From NCBI RefSeq assembly GCF_900143685.1, contig NZ_LT671675.1, forward strand, positions 347,111 through 411,110: DNA of 64,000 bases, read 5' to 3'. Both the position numbers and the translations under genes were made by a program. This DNA is from Parolsenella massiliensis. Lineage in GTDB: Bacteria; Actinomycetota; Coriobacteriia; Coriobacteriales; Atopobiaceae. Positions within the stretch are counted from its first letter, which is position 1. Each line of letters starts with the position of its first letter. Positions 47,235-57,065 of this stretch are shown in pieces. The notes beneath the pieces are model-generated. The model ran no database searches and was not told the DNA's origin. It was given only the letters and a program-made list of their open reading frames with translations.

Positions 47235-47263
47235 GTTATCTCTCATTTGGAGACCTATAATCT
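47235..47263 (+). promoter_or_regulatory. Promoter of the GT2-DUF2304 pair
   Basis: TTGTTA (47235-47240), 17-base spacer, perfect TATAAT (47258-47263), 36 bases before the start codon. Confidence 0.7.
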
Positions 47264-47299
47264 CAATCCAGGTTAATCAGGTTTGATTCAGGAGTAGCT

Positions 47300-47986
47300 T
47301 TGTCCAAAGTCCTAGCAATAGTGCCTGCTTACAACGAGGAGGGCTCACTCCTTGCGACGATTAACGAGCTTGTGTCTGTGGCGCCGGAAGTTGACTACGT
47401 AATCGTCAACGATGGCTCGCGGGACGGAACACTTAAGCTCTGCCAGAACAACGGCTTCGACTACGTGAGCCATCCCACTAACCTTGGCCTCACGGGCGGA
47501 GTTCAGACGGGCATGAAGTATGCGCTTCGCCATGGCTATGACATGGCGATTCAGTTTGATGCGGACGGCCAGCATGATCCGGCCTACATTGCCTCGCTTG
47601 TTGCCGACATGGAGTCAACGGGTGCGGACATCGTTGTGGGTTCTCGCTTTGTGACCGAGGAGAAGCCAAAGAGCCTGCGCATGCTGGGCTCCAACCTCAT
47701 CTCCGACATGATCAAGCTCACCACGGGCAAGCGTATTATGGATCCCACCTCTGGCATGAGGCTCTACAATGCGCGCGCCATTAAACTGTTTGCCACCGAG
47801 GACTGGCTTTCGCCAGAGCCCGATACCCTGGCATGCCTCATCAGGAGGGGTTTCAAGGTCGATGAGGTGCAGGTGAGCATGCGCGAGCGCTTGGCAGGGG
47901 AGAGCTACCTCAATCTCTCGCGCTCGATTAGCTATATGGCCAACACCTGTATGTCGATTCTCTTCTCCCAGTGGTTTAGGAGTTAG
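47300..47986 (+). CDS. Family 2 glycosyltransferase (DPM1-like), DUF2304-associated
   Basis: 228 residues. LAIVPAYNEEGSLLATI, YVIVNDGSRDGT, NLGLTGGVQTGMKYA, QFDADGQHDP and MDPTSGMRLYN place it with polyprenyl-phosphate-sugar synthases lacking their own membrane helices. It starts at TTG 47300 with AGGAG upstream. The next gene begins three bases later and encodes a small membrane protein, the recurrent GT2-DUF2304 pair, which probably anchors the enzyme. Confidence 0.92.
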   Translation: MSKVLAIVPAYNEEGSLLATINELVSVAPEVDYVIVNDGSRDGTLKLCQNNGFDYVSHPTNLGLTGGVQTGMKYALRHGYDMAIQFDADGQHDPAYIASLVADMESTGADIVVGSRFVTEEKPKSLRMLGSNLISDMIKLTTGKRIMDPTSGMRLYNARAIKLFATEDWLSPEPDTLACLIRRGFKVDEVQVSMRERLAGESYLNLSRSISYMANTCMSILFSQWFRS

Positions 47987-47988
47987 CC

Positions 47989-48318
47989 ATGACGGGCAAC
48001 CTTCGCATTTTTCTTCTTATTGGCGCCGCGCTGCTTCTCGTTCTGGTGGCTCGTAAGATTAAGAAGTCGCAGTTTGATACGCATGACACGTTCTTTTGGC
48101 TGGGACTTTCGGTCCTGCTGATTCTTGCGGCAGCGTTTCCGCAGCTTGTGTATGCGGTTTCGAATCTGCTCGGCTTCCAATCGGCTTCGAACTTCGTGTT
48201 TCTGGCAGTCATCGCTATTCTGCTGTGGCGGCTGTTTAGACTCCAGGAGAGCGTAGTGACTTTGCGCAGAAAGCTGACAACGCTTGCTCAAGAGATTGCG
48301 CTTAAAGATATTAAATAG
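47989..48318 (+). CDS. DUF2304 membrane protein
   Basis: 109 residues with three predicted helices (LRIFLLIGAALLLVLVARKI, TFFWLGLSVLLILAAAFPQLV, SNFVFLAVIAILLWRLF) and a C-terminal coiled-coil tail (QESVVTLRRKLTTLAQEIAL). The family is almost always next to a GT2 as here and probably serves as its membrane partner or a flippase; this is inferred. Confidence 0.88.
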   Translation: MTGNLRIFLLIGAALLLVLVARKIKKSQFDTHDTFFWLGLSVLLILAAAFPQLVYAVSNLLGFQSASNFVFLAVIAILLWRLFRLQESVVTLRRKLTTLAQEIALKDIK

Positions 48319-48385
48319 ACGCCGAAACCGTTTGAGGACAAGAGCGCCGCTCGCGTCTTAAAACAACCTGATACGTGCTAATTTG

Positions 48386-48428
48386 AGGAGTGCCATTCCT
48401 GTCTAGGGGGTGGCACTCCTTATTTATA
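48386..48428 (+). terminator. Terminator after DUF2304 gene
   Basis: AGGAGTGCCA (48386-48395) pairs with TGGCACTCCT (48411-48420), followed by TATTTATA. Confidence 0.7.
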
Positions 48429-48448
48429 TCTGGTTGGAAGAGGAACAC

Positions 48449-50566
48449 ATGAGAAAGCGACTCTTCGGGATAATTGCCGCTCTGTTTGTGGCAATTGCTG
48501 GGGCTTGTGCCTTTGGAAGTCCTGCTTTTGCTGGAGAAGGCGGCTATGCGCATGTCGAGTCAGAGACGGCAGGAGACGTCACTCTTGCGGTCTCGTATAA
48601 CGACCCTGTGGCGGGACAGCCCTTGACGCTTCACGTCTCAGCGACCGGTGGGAGCGGTCAGTGCAAGTACTATATGTCCGCACCGTTTTATTTCGACACC
48701 GATGGAAACTACGACTCTGTCATGGACCCGGCTCACATGCCTGGATATACGGGAGTTCAGACCGAGGCGGACTATCAGTTCACGCCGATGGCCTCCGGAA
48801 CCTACCAGTTTCAGTTCCAGGTTATGGACATGGCGAACACGGGCCTGTATCTCCGCAAGACCGTGTCAGTAAAGGTCTCCGATTCGAACTATCCTTCAGT
48901 CTCTAATCGTGTTGCCAAGGCCGTTGCGCAGTGCAATGCCGAGACCGATGGCTCCGAGTACGAGAAGGCTCTTTGGCTCCATGACTGGCTGCTTGAGCAG
49001 CTGGAATATGACAATTCCTTGACGTGGAGCAGCGCCGAGAGTGCGCTTTGCCGAGGGACGGGTACGTGCCAGGCGTATGAGGAGGCCTATTCCAAGCTTC
49101 TTGCGACTGCAGGCATCGAGAATGAGGAGACCCGCGATGCCGGTGACGGCCATACCTGGAACGCCGTGAAGATTGATGGCGAGTGGTGCCAGGTCGATTG
49201 CACGTGGGATGACACGAGCGATAACTGGTATGGCTTTGACCAAAGGCATCTCTACTTTGGCCTGAGCGATGACCTTATGGCCATTGCACATGGCAAGTGG
49301 AGGGACTCTGACGGCTCCACGTATGGAACCCACAAGACGACGCTTGCGAATAACTACTTTGTGCGTAACGGTGAGGCCCAGAAGTGGGCGGACGCCTATG
49401 CGCCGGAGATTCAGAAGCATCTTGATGCGGGGGAGACCTCATTTACCGTTGCCGCTACAAATGCAAACGATCCAGAGAGTATCTCGGGAATCATCAACGG
49501 AATCGTGGCTAGCGAGCTCAATGGAATGAGGTGGGAAACGAGTCCCAGTGAAGTTGACGTTAGATTTGAAGCAAGTGCAGCTGCGTTTAGTGTAAGCGCG
49601 TCATATCGCCCCAAAGGTTTTACCTCGGGTCACCCCGGATGGAATCTAGATAACGGGACTTGGTATTATTGCGACTCTGCCGGCCAGGCCTGTCGAGGAT
49701 GGGCTTATGTCAATGGAAGCTGGTACTACCTCGACCTGTCGACCGGAGCCATGAAGACCGGATGGCTTGATGATGGTGGGGCTCGCTACTACCTCGACCC
49801 GTCTGGAGCGATGAAAACGGGCTGGCAGTTTGTCTCTGGGCAGTGGTTCTATCTCGAGCCGTCCGGCGCGATGGTCACCGGCTGGAAGTGGCTTGGGAAT
49901 TGGTACTACTTGGGAGCCAACGGAGCCATGGCTTCCGGATGGCTGGATCTCAATGGTGCTTGGTATTATCTGAACCAATCCGGAGCCATGCAGACTGGGT
50001 GGCTTTCATATTGCGGAAGCTGGTACTTCCTGGACTCTTCTGGTCTCATGCAGACTGGGTGGATTAGCACGGGTGGAGCCTGGTATCACATGGAAGGCTC
50101 CGGCGCTATGCAAACCGGCTGGCTGTTTGACGGCGGTACCTGGTATCTGCTTGGTGGGTCTGGCGCGATGCAGGTTGGCTGGCAGCTCGTTGGCGGCACG
50201 TGGTACTACTTCTTTGGTAATGGCTCGATGGCCAAGGGCTGGCAGGTTATCGGTGGCACCTGGTATTACTTCTACGACTCGGGGGCCATGGCTTCTAATG
50301 CTTGGGTGGGAAACTACTATCTTTCTGGCTCCGGGGCAATGGCGACCAGTCAATGGATTGGGCCCTACTATGTAGGCTCTGACGGTGCCTGGATTCCGGG
50401 CTATGGGCAAGGACCTTATTATCGAGTCGGAAACAGCGATGTCTATCACAATCACTGGTGCAGGACCATGGGCTCTGTATCGAACTATCAAACGTATCCG
50501 ACGCTTCAATCGGTGCTAGCATCTGGCGCGAAGCGGCAGTGTAGAAACTGCGCTCAGATGGACTAA
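48449..50566 (+). CDS. Secreted transglutaminase-like protein with choline-binding-type repeats
   Basis: 705 residues. Signal peptide (MRKRLFGIIAALFVAIAGACAFG), an N-terminal beta-domain, a transglutaminase/protease core at ~150-270 with Cys in GTCQAYEEAYSKLL, His in GHTWNAVKI and Asp in DCTWDD, a linker, then about eleven 20-residue W/G repeats (GTWYY...GAMKTGW pattern, ~395-640). The C-terminus is VYHNHWCRTMG...RQCRNCA, a possible metal-binding knuckle. It is the intact paralogue of the broken gene at 25348-28179, which carries ricin-like repeats instead. Probably cross-links or cleaves surface protein while docked to the wall polymer. Confidence 0.88.
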   Translation: MRKRLFGIIAALFVAIAGACAFGSPAFAGEGGYAHVESETAGDVTLAVSYNDPVAGQPLTLHVSATGGSGQCKYYMSAPFYFDTDGNYDSVMDPAHMPGYTGVQTEADYQFTPMASGTYQFQFQVMDMANTGLYLRKTVSVKVSDSNYPSVSNRVAKAVAQCNAETDGSEYEKALWLHDWLLEQLEYDNSLTWSSAESALCRGTGTCQAYEEAYSKLLATAGIENEETRDAGDGHTWNAVKIDGEWCQVDCTWDDTSDNWYGFDQRHLYFGLSDDLMAIAHGKWRDSDGSTYGTHKTTLANNYFVRNGEAQKWADAYAPEIQKHLDAGETSFTVAATNANDPESISGIINGIVASELNGMRWETSPSEVDVRFEASAAAFSVSASYRPKGFTSGHPGWNLDNGTWYYCDSAGQACRGWAYVNGSWYYLDLSTGAMKTGWLDDGGARYYLDPSGAMKTGWQFVSGQWFYLEPSGAMVTGWKWLGNWYYLGANGAMASGWLDLNGAWYYLNQSGAMQTGWLSYCGSWYFLDSSGLMQTGWISTGGAWYHMEGSGAMQTGWLFDGGTWYLLGGSGAMQVGWQLVGGTWYYFFGNGSMAKGWQVIGGTWYYFYDSGAMASNAWVGNYYLSGSGAMATSQWIGPYYVGSDGAWIPGYGQGPYYRVGNSDVYHNHWCRTMGSVSNYQTYPTLQSVLASGAKRQCRNCAQMD

Positions 50567-50570
50567 GACA

Positions 50571-50612
50571 AAGCGGCTGCGGATGGAGCTACATCCGCAG
50601 CCGCTTGCTTGA
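50571..50612. terminator. Bidirectional terminator between two repeat-protein genes
   Basis: Perfect 15-bp stem AAGCGGCTGCGGATG/CATCCGCAGCCGCTT with a six-base loop, between convergent genes. Confidence 0.8.
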
Positions 50613-50624
50613 AAAGAGAACCGA

Positions 50625-52622
50625 CTATGCCCCAGGTACCCAACGTCCGCTGCTGTCAACATAATAGGGACCTATCCACTGGCTTGTTGCCATGGCGCCG
50701 CTGGAAAGCAGGTAGTAGTTGCCAATCCAACGTGAAGATTGCATAGCACCGCCGCCATCAAGGAAGTACCAGGTCCTCCCATCAAGGATCCAACCCGTTT
50801 GCATGGCTCCTCCATTGGGGCTGAGGTAATACCAAATTCCTCCGATGTACTGCCACCCAGTTTTCATGTCACCATTCGAGGGGTCTAGCCAATACCAGGT
50901 GTTGCCATCAAGGAACCAGCCGGTGTCCATAGAGCCGGAAGAGGATAGGTGGTACCAGGTGCTCCCAAGGAGACACCAGCCTGTCTTCATGGCATAAGTT
51001 GATTTGTCAAGCCAGTACCAAACATCTCCGACTCGCTGCCAGCCATTTACGAGCACGCCGGATTCTGACGCGAGATACCAAGTGCCATTTGCAAAGCACC
51101 ACCCCGCCTCTCCCATTCGGCCATCGCTATCAAACGCGTAAACCGATGAGCCGAAGGAGACGGTCCTGTTAATTGCGGCCTTGCCGCTTTGATCGAACCA
51201 ATACCAATTGCCGCTTATCTGACGCCAGCCGGCTGCTCTTGAGCCGTTTTCCAACCAGTATTTGGCCCCGTCTCTCGTATCCCAGCCAGAGGAATACCCA
51301 ATCCATGAGCCACCGCTTGCAAAGTCTGACCAGAGCCCGTCGATAAGGGTTCTGGATGCGGCCATGACGCCAGAAGAGGGATTGAACCAGTACCAGGAGC
51401 TACCGATGACCTGCCATCCAGTGGCCATGGCTCCGGAGCTGTTCAACCAGTACCATGTCTCCCCAAGCAGCAGCCAGCCCGTCTTCATGGCACCGGAAGA
51501 ATCCAGCCAGTACCAAGAGCCATCAACATAGACCCAGCCTGTCCTCATCGCACCAGTATTTGAGTCGAGATAATACCAAGAACCGTTCACATGCGCCCAG
51601 CCTTTGGTTCGCACGTGTCCAGAGACGGTTTCCAGATACCAGGTTCCGTCTTCGTAGACCCACCGTCTGACAACGGAGAGATAATGGGCTTTCTCGTCCC
51701 TATAGCGGTTCTGCCAGCCTTGCCAGTACTCAGGCTGAGACGGGTAGCGTCGGGCGACATTATTGATAACGTAATCGCAGAGCGTTTCAACAAATTGCCC
51801 ATCATCCATAGCGCCGTTGACGCCGGAGTTCTTGATGAACCAATTGGCACCATAGTAGAGCCCGCGGGAAACGTAGGCGCTGCCCCCACCTTGCCCAAAT
51901 AGATTTGCCATACCCCATACGAGGCTCTTGACGCTGTCCGGCCGATTGTCGATGTCTATTCCCATTGCACGAAGACTGCCCCGGATGCCCGTGGATCCGT
52001 CGTAGTACTGGGTGTATGCCCAATCGTTTTGAAGTGCAGAGAACTCGCTCGGATCTGCTGCGTAAGCCGAGTGCCAGGCCCAATTCAGGTCGTTGCCCAG
52101 CTGGGTAAAGGAACCGTCGCTGCGCGTTGCACCGCTGACGTCCCAACCATAGCGGCTTCCGATAATTGCGAGAGAAGAGTACTTTGACGGATTATAGGAA
52201 TAGGCTGCCTGGAGAAAAGAGCCAAGGTCATAGCGGTTGTCAAACTGGAAGTAGCCCATTGCGTGATAGCCATCGCCCCAACTGAGGCCTTGATCGTAGT
52301 TCTGCCCGCTCTCCCACTTGCAGAAGTAGAGCATCTCGGAAGATACGTATCGAGGGGAGACGGACCGGATGCGCTCGCTATACGTGGCAATCCCAGAATT
52401 GTCATCTAACGAATACGGTGCGACAGTGGAGTTTGAGGTGTTATCTGAATCGACTTCAACGTCATCGTATTCGCCAGCTTCGATAACGGTTTCGCGGTCA
52501 TACTCCGTTCCATAAAGATCGGAGATTGTATCGGCTCTTGCAACTGTTGGCATCGCAACGAGTGCGAATGCAAATACAAACGGGATTAAACCCGTACGGG
52601 CAAAAGCAGCTCTTGTCTTCAT
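50625..52622 (-). CDS. Secreted lysozyme-like wall hydrolase with choline-binding-type repeats
   Basis: 665 residues. Signal peptide (~30 residues), an acidic linker, a catalytic domain at ~85-310, then W/G repeats to the C-terminus. The catalytic domain contains YFCKWESGQNYDQG and, later, HAMGYFQFDNRYDLGSFL. A Glu-Ser-Gly followed by a G-Y-x-Q motif is the pattern of lysozyme-superfamily or phage tail-lysin glycosidases; I cannot name the exact family. Two repeat blocks are longer (DFASGGSWIGYSSGWDTRDGAKYWLENG), matching blocks in the next two genes. Its own terminator region is shared with the convergent gene. Confidence 0.8.
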   Translation of the reverse strand: MKTRAAFARTGLIPFVFAFALVAMPTVARADTISDLYGTEYDRETVIEAGEYDDVEVDSDNTSNSTVAPYSLDDNSGIATYSERIRSVSPRYVSSEMLYFCKWESGQNYDQGLSWGDGYHAMGYFQFDNRYDLGSFLQAAYSYNPSKYSSLAIIGSRYGWDVSGATRSDGSFTQLGNDLNWAWHSAYAADPSEFSALQNDWAYTQYYDGSTGIRGSLRAMGIDIDNRPDSVKSLVWGMANLFGQGGGSAYVSRGLYYGANWFIKNSGVNGAMDDGQFVETLCDYVINNVARRYPSQPEYWQGWQNRYRDEKAHYLSVVRRWVYEDGTWYLETVSGHVRTKGWAHVNGSWYYLDSNTGAMRTGWVYVDGSWYWLDSSGAMKTGWLLLGETWYWLNSSGAMATGWQVIGSSWYWFNPSSGVMAASRTLIDGLWSDFASGGSWIGYSSGWDTRDGAKYWLENGSRAAGWRQISGNWYWFDQSGKAAINRTVSFGSSVYAFDSDGRMGEAGWCFANGTWYLASESGVLVNGWQRVGDVWYWLDKSTYAMKTGWCLLGSTWYHLSSSGSMDTGWFLDGNTWYWLDPSNGDMKTGWQYIGGIWYYLSPNGGAMQTGWILDGRTWYFLDGGGAMQSSRWIGNYYLLSSGAMATSQWIGPYYVDSSGRWVPGA

Positions 52623-52675
52623 CAGTTAAGCTCCGTTTCGTGGCTGCGCTATTCCATCATTATATGGATGGGCCA

Positions 52676-52717
52676 AGAAAAAACGACCTCACCGGATGGA
52701 TATCCAGTGAGGTCGTT
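52676..52717 (-). terminator. Terminator after the L,D-transpeptidase gene
   Basis: On the minus strand AACGACCTCAC/GTGAGGTCGTT (11 bp) encloses an inner ATCC/GGAT pairing and is followed by TTTTTT. Confidence 0.8.
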
Positions 52718-52739
52718 GGCTTCGTAACTTCTCTGGTGA

Positions 52740-55070
52740 TTACCAGACAACAACCTTGGTGCCGCGAGGAATGTTGTCGTAGATCCACTTTGCATTCTCG
52801 ATGGCGAGACGGACGCAGCCATGGGAGAGGTGCTGGCCGAGGCGACCGTCCTGAATTCTAAACGTATCCTGGTAGTACAGGACCGAATGGAACAGATAGT
52901 CGTTGTGGAACTGCGTGTAGTAGTAGCAGCTATAGCCATGGCCAAAGACATAACCCTTGTCCTGAACCGTGAACTGGCCCTTGACGGTGGGAGTTGATGG
53001 AGCGCCGGGCGAGCAGATGAACTCCTTTGCGGGAGCCCATGCGCCATAGCGGCCATAATAGATGCCAACCCTGCAGTTCTGCGTGTCAACGAGAATGAGG
53101 TAGTTCGTGGCGCTTGAGTAGTCCTGCGCCCAGTTGAACATATCGCGCCACTGAACGTTGACGTCAATCCAGTGCCCGTCGGAAGCGCAAAAGTAGTATG
53201 CGCCGCCATCCCAGATCCAACCGGTGCCCATGGCACCGCTCGTGGTGTCAAGCCAATACCAGGTTCCGCTCAGGTTGAGCCAGCCAGTCTGCATCCTGCC
53301 ACTAGCGTTCATGTAGTACCAATTGGCGCCATCCCAGACCCAGCCGGTCTTCATAGCGCCGCTCGTTGTATCGAGCCAGTACCAATCGCCGTCGGTCTTA
53401 AGCCAGCCGGTCTTCATGGCCCCAGAAGACGAGTCGAGATAGTAGTAGGCACCTCCCCGGTTCTGCCATCCCGTTAGCGGGCTGCCATCCTGGCCCAGGA
53501 GATACCATGAGCCATCGAGAACCCAGCAGTCGACCTGCTTTGCGCCCTTCTCGTCATAGTGATAACGAGCGCCGTTCTCGTCCGCGTGCCAGCCGGTGAC
53601 CGCCCTGCCCGTCTTCTCATCAAAGAGGTGGGTCGTGCCATCAATGTCGATAGCGCCGTGCTGAATCGTGCCGTCAACGATGTAGAACCAGGCTCCGCCA
53701 ATTTGGGTAAGGCCATCTGCGGGCTTGGAGCCGTCGGAGCCGTTGTACATGGTGACCTTGTCATCGACGATCTTGGCCGTCAGAGCACCGTCACTGCCAA
53801 GCAGAGAAGAGCTGCCATCGCCATCGTCGATCCAGCAAGAGCTGTCCATGGAACCGGAGTTGGAGAGGTGGTACGTCTTACCGCCAACGCTCAGCCAACC
53901 GGTTTGCATTTTGGCGGTGGTGCTGTCCATCCAATACCAGGCGCCGTCAATCCATTGCCAGCCGGTGAGAAGGTGGCCATCAGAAGAGGAGTTGGTAGCG
54001 TAGTACCAGCATTTTTCAGTCTGGTCATAGGCCCAACCGGTCGCCATGGCGCCCGAGGGCATCATGTAGTACTTCGTTCCATTGAAATCGAGGAGACCGG
54101 TCGCCATGGCCTTGGACTCTTGGTTCATCCAATACCAGAATCCGCCAACATAACGCCAGCCGCTTTCAAGGGCGCCGGACTGCCCGGCCCAGTACCACGT
54201 ATTGTTGGCGAGCACCCATCCACTCTGGCCCATCGCACACGAGGAATCAAAAGCGTAGAGCTCCGGACCGATTTCCCTGGTCTCGTTCTGGGCGCAGACA
54301 CCCGTTTCGGGGTCTGCCCAGTACCAGCGTCCGCCAATCCACTGCCAGCCGGTTCGTACGTCGCCGTTTGACTGATCGAGCCAATACCAGTTTCCACCAT
54401 CCAGAAGCCAACCGGAGTCCATGGCGCCGGAGGCAGAGAGATGGTAACGGGAGCCACTGACGTTGGCCCAGCCGGTGCACATGACGCCGGAATCATCCAT
54501 CCAGTACCAAGAGCCGTTGACGTATCTCCACCCGCGTGCGAGCTGCCCGCCGTTCTCAAGCCAGTGCCAGGCGCCATCCCTCAGGTCCCAGCCGCTGGCA
54601 TAGCCGCTCCATGCTCCCGACGCGGAGAAGTCCGACCAGCTTCCGTTGCAATCCGTGCGGTCTGTTGCCATCACGCCGGATGCGGGGTCGAGCCAATACC
54701 AGGAGCCGTTTACGTACTGCCAACCCGTGGCCATGTTTCCGGTGGTCTCGTTGAGCCAGTACCAGGCGCCGTCAAGCTGGAGCCAACCCTTGTGAATCGA
54801 GCCATTCTCGTCGTAGTAGCGCCTTGTCCCGTCCTCGTTCTGCCAACCCTGCTTGGGCTGTTCTACGGGCTCTTCGGTGACGTCGGAAGCGGGGGTCTCG
54901 GGCTCTTGATTGCCTGCGGCGCTCACCTCGTCGGTAGGGGCAGCTGACTCTGTGGATATAGCATCATCTGCCCACGCAAGGCGAGGAACTGCCACCGATG
55001 CTACGCTCAGCGAGCCGCCGAGAGCCAAGGCGGCGATAAAGGCAGCTGCCTTTCTGCTTGTGGTGCTCAT
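52740..55070 (-). CDS. L,D-transpeptidase (YkuD) with many choline-binding-type repeats
   Basis: 776 residues. Signal peptide (~33), a short Glu/Pro/Thr-rich linker, ~25 W/G repeats (residues ~75-640), and a C-terminal YkuD domain with the catalytic HLSHGCVRL motif preceded by FHSVLYY. The enzyme would form 3-3 peptidoglycan cross-links or attach proteins, an unusual activity to combine with this many wall-binding repeats. AAGGAGCAAG precedes ATG 55070. The repeat DNA is internally repetitive, so copy number may vary between strains. Confidence 0.9.
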   Translation of the reverse strand: MSTTSRKAAAFIAALALGGSLSVASVAVPRLAWADDAISTESAAPTDEVSAAGNQEPETPASDVTEEPVEQPKQGWQNEDGTRRYYDENGSIHKGWLQLDGAWYWLNETTGNMATGWQYVNGSWYWLDPASGVMATDRTDCNGSWSDFSASGAWSGYASGWDLRDGAWHWLENGGQLARGWRYVNGSWYWMDDSGVMCTGWANVSGSRYHLSASGAMDSGWLLDGGNWYWLDQSNGDVRTGWQWIGGRWYWADPETGVCAQNETREIGPELYAFDSSCAMGQSGWVLANNTWYWAGQSGALESGWRYVGGFWYWMNQESKAMATGLLDFNGTKYYMMPSGAMATGWAYDQTEKCWYYATNSSSDGHLLTGWQWIDGAWYWMDSTTAKMQTGWLSVGGKTYHLSNSGSMDSSCWIDDGDGSSSLLGSDGALTAKIVDDKVTMYNGSDGSKPADGLTQIGGAWFYIVDGTIQHGAIDIDGTTHLFDEKTGRAVTGWHADENGARYHYDEKGAKQVDCWVLDGSWYLLGQDGSPLTGWQNRGGAYYYLDSSSGAMKTGWLKTDGDWYWLDTTSGAMKTGWVWDGANWYYMNASGRMQTGWLNLSGTWYWLDTTSGAMGTGWIWDGGAYYFCASDGHWIDVNVQWRDMFNWAQDYSSATNYLILVDTQNCRVGIYYGRYGAWAPAKEFICSPGAPSTPTVKGQFTVQDKGYVFGHGYSCYYYTQFHNDYLFHSVLYYQDTFRIQDGRLGQHLSHGCVRLAIENAKWIYDNIPRGTKVVVW

Positions 55071-55142
55071 CTTGCTCCTTTCGAGTAACGTCTAGGATCC
55101 TTGCTTTTCAAAGTCTATCCCGATTGGGGAGTGGGGGGACAA

Positions 55143-56906
55143 TTAAGAAAGCGGCTGGTTGTTGCACCACCCCCACTTGGGGCTGTACGTGGTTGTGTAG
55201 TACTCGAGCCAGTCGTTGAGCGGCATGGTGCGGACATAGCCAACATTGTCCATGATCATGCCCTCGCCGATATAGATGCAGACATGCCCATAGATGCCAC
55301 CGAGATAGGTATGGGTGTGGGATGGGATGGCAACGATCATGCCAACCTTGAGCTCACGAAGGTCGGAGCGGCTGCACCACTGCCAGAACATATCGCAGGC
55401 GTTGCCCTCTGGATACCCGAGGCCCGCACGGGAGAAGACTTGGCTGACCCACATAGCGCAAAGTCCGCCTCCCGGGCTAGGGGTGACTCCAGCAGCCTCT
55501 ACGATTCTTCTCTGGAGGTCGGTCGAAGGTGCCTGCTCGGGCTCGTGGAGTGCCCCGGTGTAATCATCGAGCTGCCAGCGCGAAGAGCCGATATTTATCC
55601 AGCCGGTGGCCATTGCGCCAGAGGAGTCAAGCCAGTACCACAGGCCATCGACCAAGACCCAGCCGGTGCGCATGGTGCCATTATTCGGGTCGAGATAGTA
55701 CCAAGTCCCGTTGAGGTTGAGCCATCCCTTAGCCAGGGATCCATCTTGATTGATGTACAGCCAGGAGTCGTCCCGCCTTACCCAACCCGATGCAAGCTCG
55801 TCCGAATTGCGGTCCTTGTAGATAAGGCCATTCCGCATTTCGAACGTTGCATGGCCATCGGCGCTCATGTAGAGCCTTGTGTCGCCGATGTAATCGACCC
55901 ATTCATTTGCGGCCATCGCGCCGGATGACTTGAGGAAATAAAGGGCGTCACCCTCTTGGTACCAGCCGGTGAACATTTGAGCATTGTCTGGGCGCAGATA
56001 GTACCAGGTTGAACCAACCTTCTGCCATCCAACGAGCAAACGTCCGTCCGAGCTATCGCTTGAGGCGAGATACCAGCATGAGTTGTCTTCATCGTAGGCC
56101 CAGCCCGTTGCCATGGCGCCCGAATCTTGCAGATAGTAGGTTGCATCGCCGCGCGTTTGGAGACCCGTCAGCATAAGGTGGTCGTCACCGATCAGGTACC
56201 ACGTGCCGCTTATATATTGCCAACCGGTCTTGAGACAACCCGAGGCGTCTGCGAAGCACCAGCGACCCGACGCAGGGTCGACGCCCCAGCCCGTGGCCAT
56301 GGCTCCGTTGACCTGGAGGAGGTAGCTGCTTCCGTTGGTCTCTTGGATCCCGGTCAACATTGAGCCGTCGTCGGCGAGAAGATACCAGCTCCCGCCCGTG
56401 TAAAGCCAGCCGATGTCGAGAGCTCCAGAGGGCTTGGCGTGATACCAGGTGCCATCACAGAGCGTCCAGCCAACCTGCATGCGGCCATCGTTATCGAAGC
56501 AGTAAAGAGAGCCGTCAATCTTCTGAACTCCAGTGAGGACAATTCCCTCCTCAGAGAAGTAGAACCAGCTTCCGTTGTCGTATAACCAACGATTGGTTAG
56601 CCTCTCTCCGTCCTGCTGATACCAGAGGGATCCGGTGCCGCCATGCCAACCGTCTGATACTTCTTCGGCAATGGGCTCTTTTTCGGTCGTCGATGTGGGC
56701 GTCTCGCCCTCGGCTTCAGCGCTTGCCGTTACGCTGTCGCTTTGGGCCTTGTTCTCTTCTGGAGAGGGAGTCTCGATCGTTTCCGAAGCGGGCTGAGGCA
56801 AGTTCGCGACGGTTTCTGCTGACGCGGTGTTTGGAATTGCCGCTGCCGCAGAAGCGCAGAGCGCAAGGCATGAGCCTAGCGCTAGCAATCGTTGTGCTCT
56901 GTTCAT
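55143..56906 (-). CDS. Choline-binding-type repeat protein with C-terminal NlpC/CHAP-like peptidase
   Basis: 587 residues. Signal peptide, Glu/Pro/Ser/Thr-rich linker to ~80, W/G repeats ~85-455, then a ~125-residue cysteine-peptidase-like domain: Cys in GGLCAMWVSQVFSRAGLGYP, KVGMIVAIPS, His in YGHVCIYIGEGMIMDN. The order Cys-His and the GHV-YIG strand fit NlpC/P60 or CHAP amidases that cut stem peptides. It is transcribed divergently from the related gene at 57066. It ends 73 bases before the L,D-transpeptidase gene, same strand, without an obvious terminator. Confidence 0.85.
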   Translation of the reverse strand: MNRAQRLLALGSCLALCASAAAAIPNTASAETVANLPQPASETIETPSPEENKAQSDSVTASAEAEGETPTSTTEKEPIAEEVSDGWHGGTGSLWYQQDGERLTNRWLYDNGSWFYFSEEGIVLTGVQKIDGSLYCFDNDGRMQVGWTLCDGTWYHAKPSGALDIGWLYTGGSWYLLADDGSMLTGIQETNGSSYLLQVNGAMATGWGVDPASGRWCFADASGCLKTGWQYISGTWYLIGDDHLMLTGLQTRGDATYYLQDSGAMATGWAYDEDNSCWYLASSDSSDGRLLVGWQKVGSTWYYLRPDNAQMFTGWYQEGDALYFLKSSGAMAANEWVDYIGDTRLYMSADGHATFEMRNGLIYKDRNSDELASGWVRRDDSWLYINQDGSLAKGWLNLNGTWYYLDPNNGTMRTGWVLVDGLWYWLDSSGAMATGWINIGSSRWQLDDYTGALHEPEQAPSTDLQRRIVEAAGVTPSPGGGLCAMWVSQVFSRAGLGYPEGNACDMFWQWCSRSDLRELKVGMIVAIPSHTHTYLGGIYGHVCIYIGEGMIMDNVGYVRTMPLNDWLEYYTTTYSPKWGWCNNQPLS

Positions 56907-57065
56907 ACTGTCCCTTCCATTCCCTCCTTTTTGGCAGGTAAAGTCTATTCCTTTCAGATTCTCTGAAGGGATGGGGAGTCTAAGTTGCTAACATGTTTTT
57001 GATTTTAGCGGAGTAGTTTTGGCCTTCAGCGGCTGCGTTGGGTTGCCCAAGGTGGGAGGACAATA

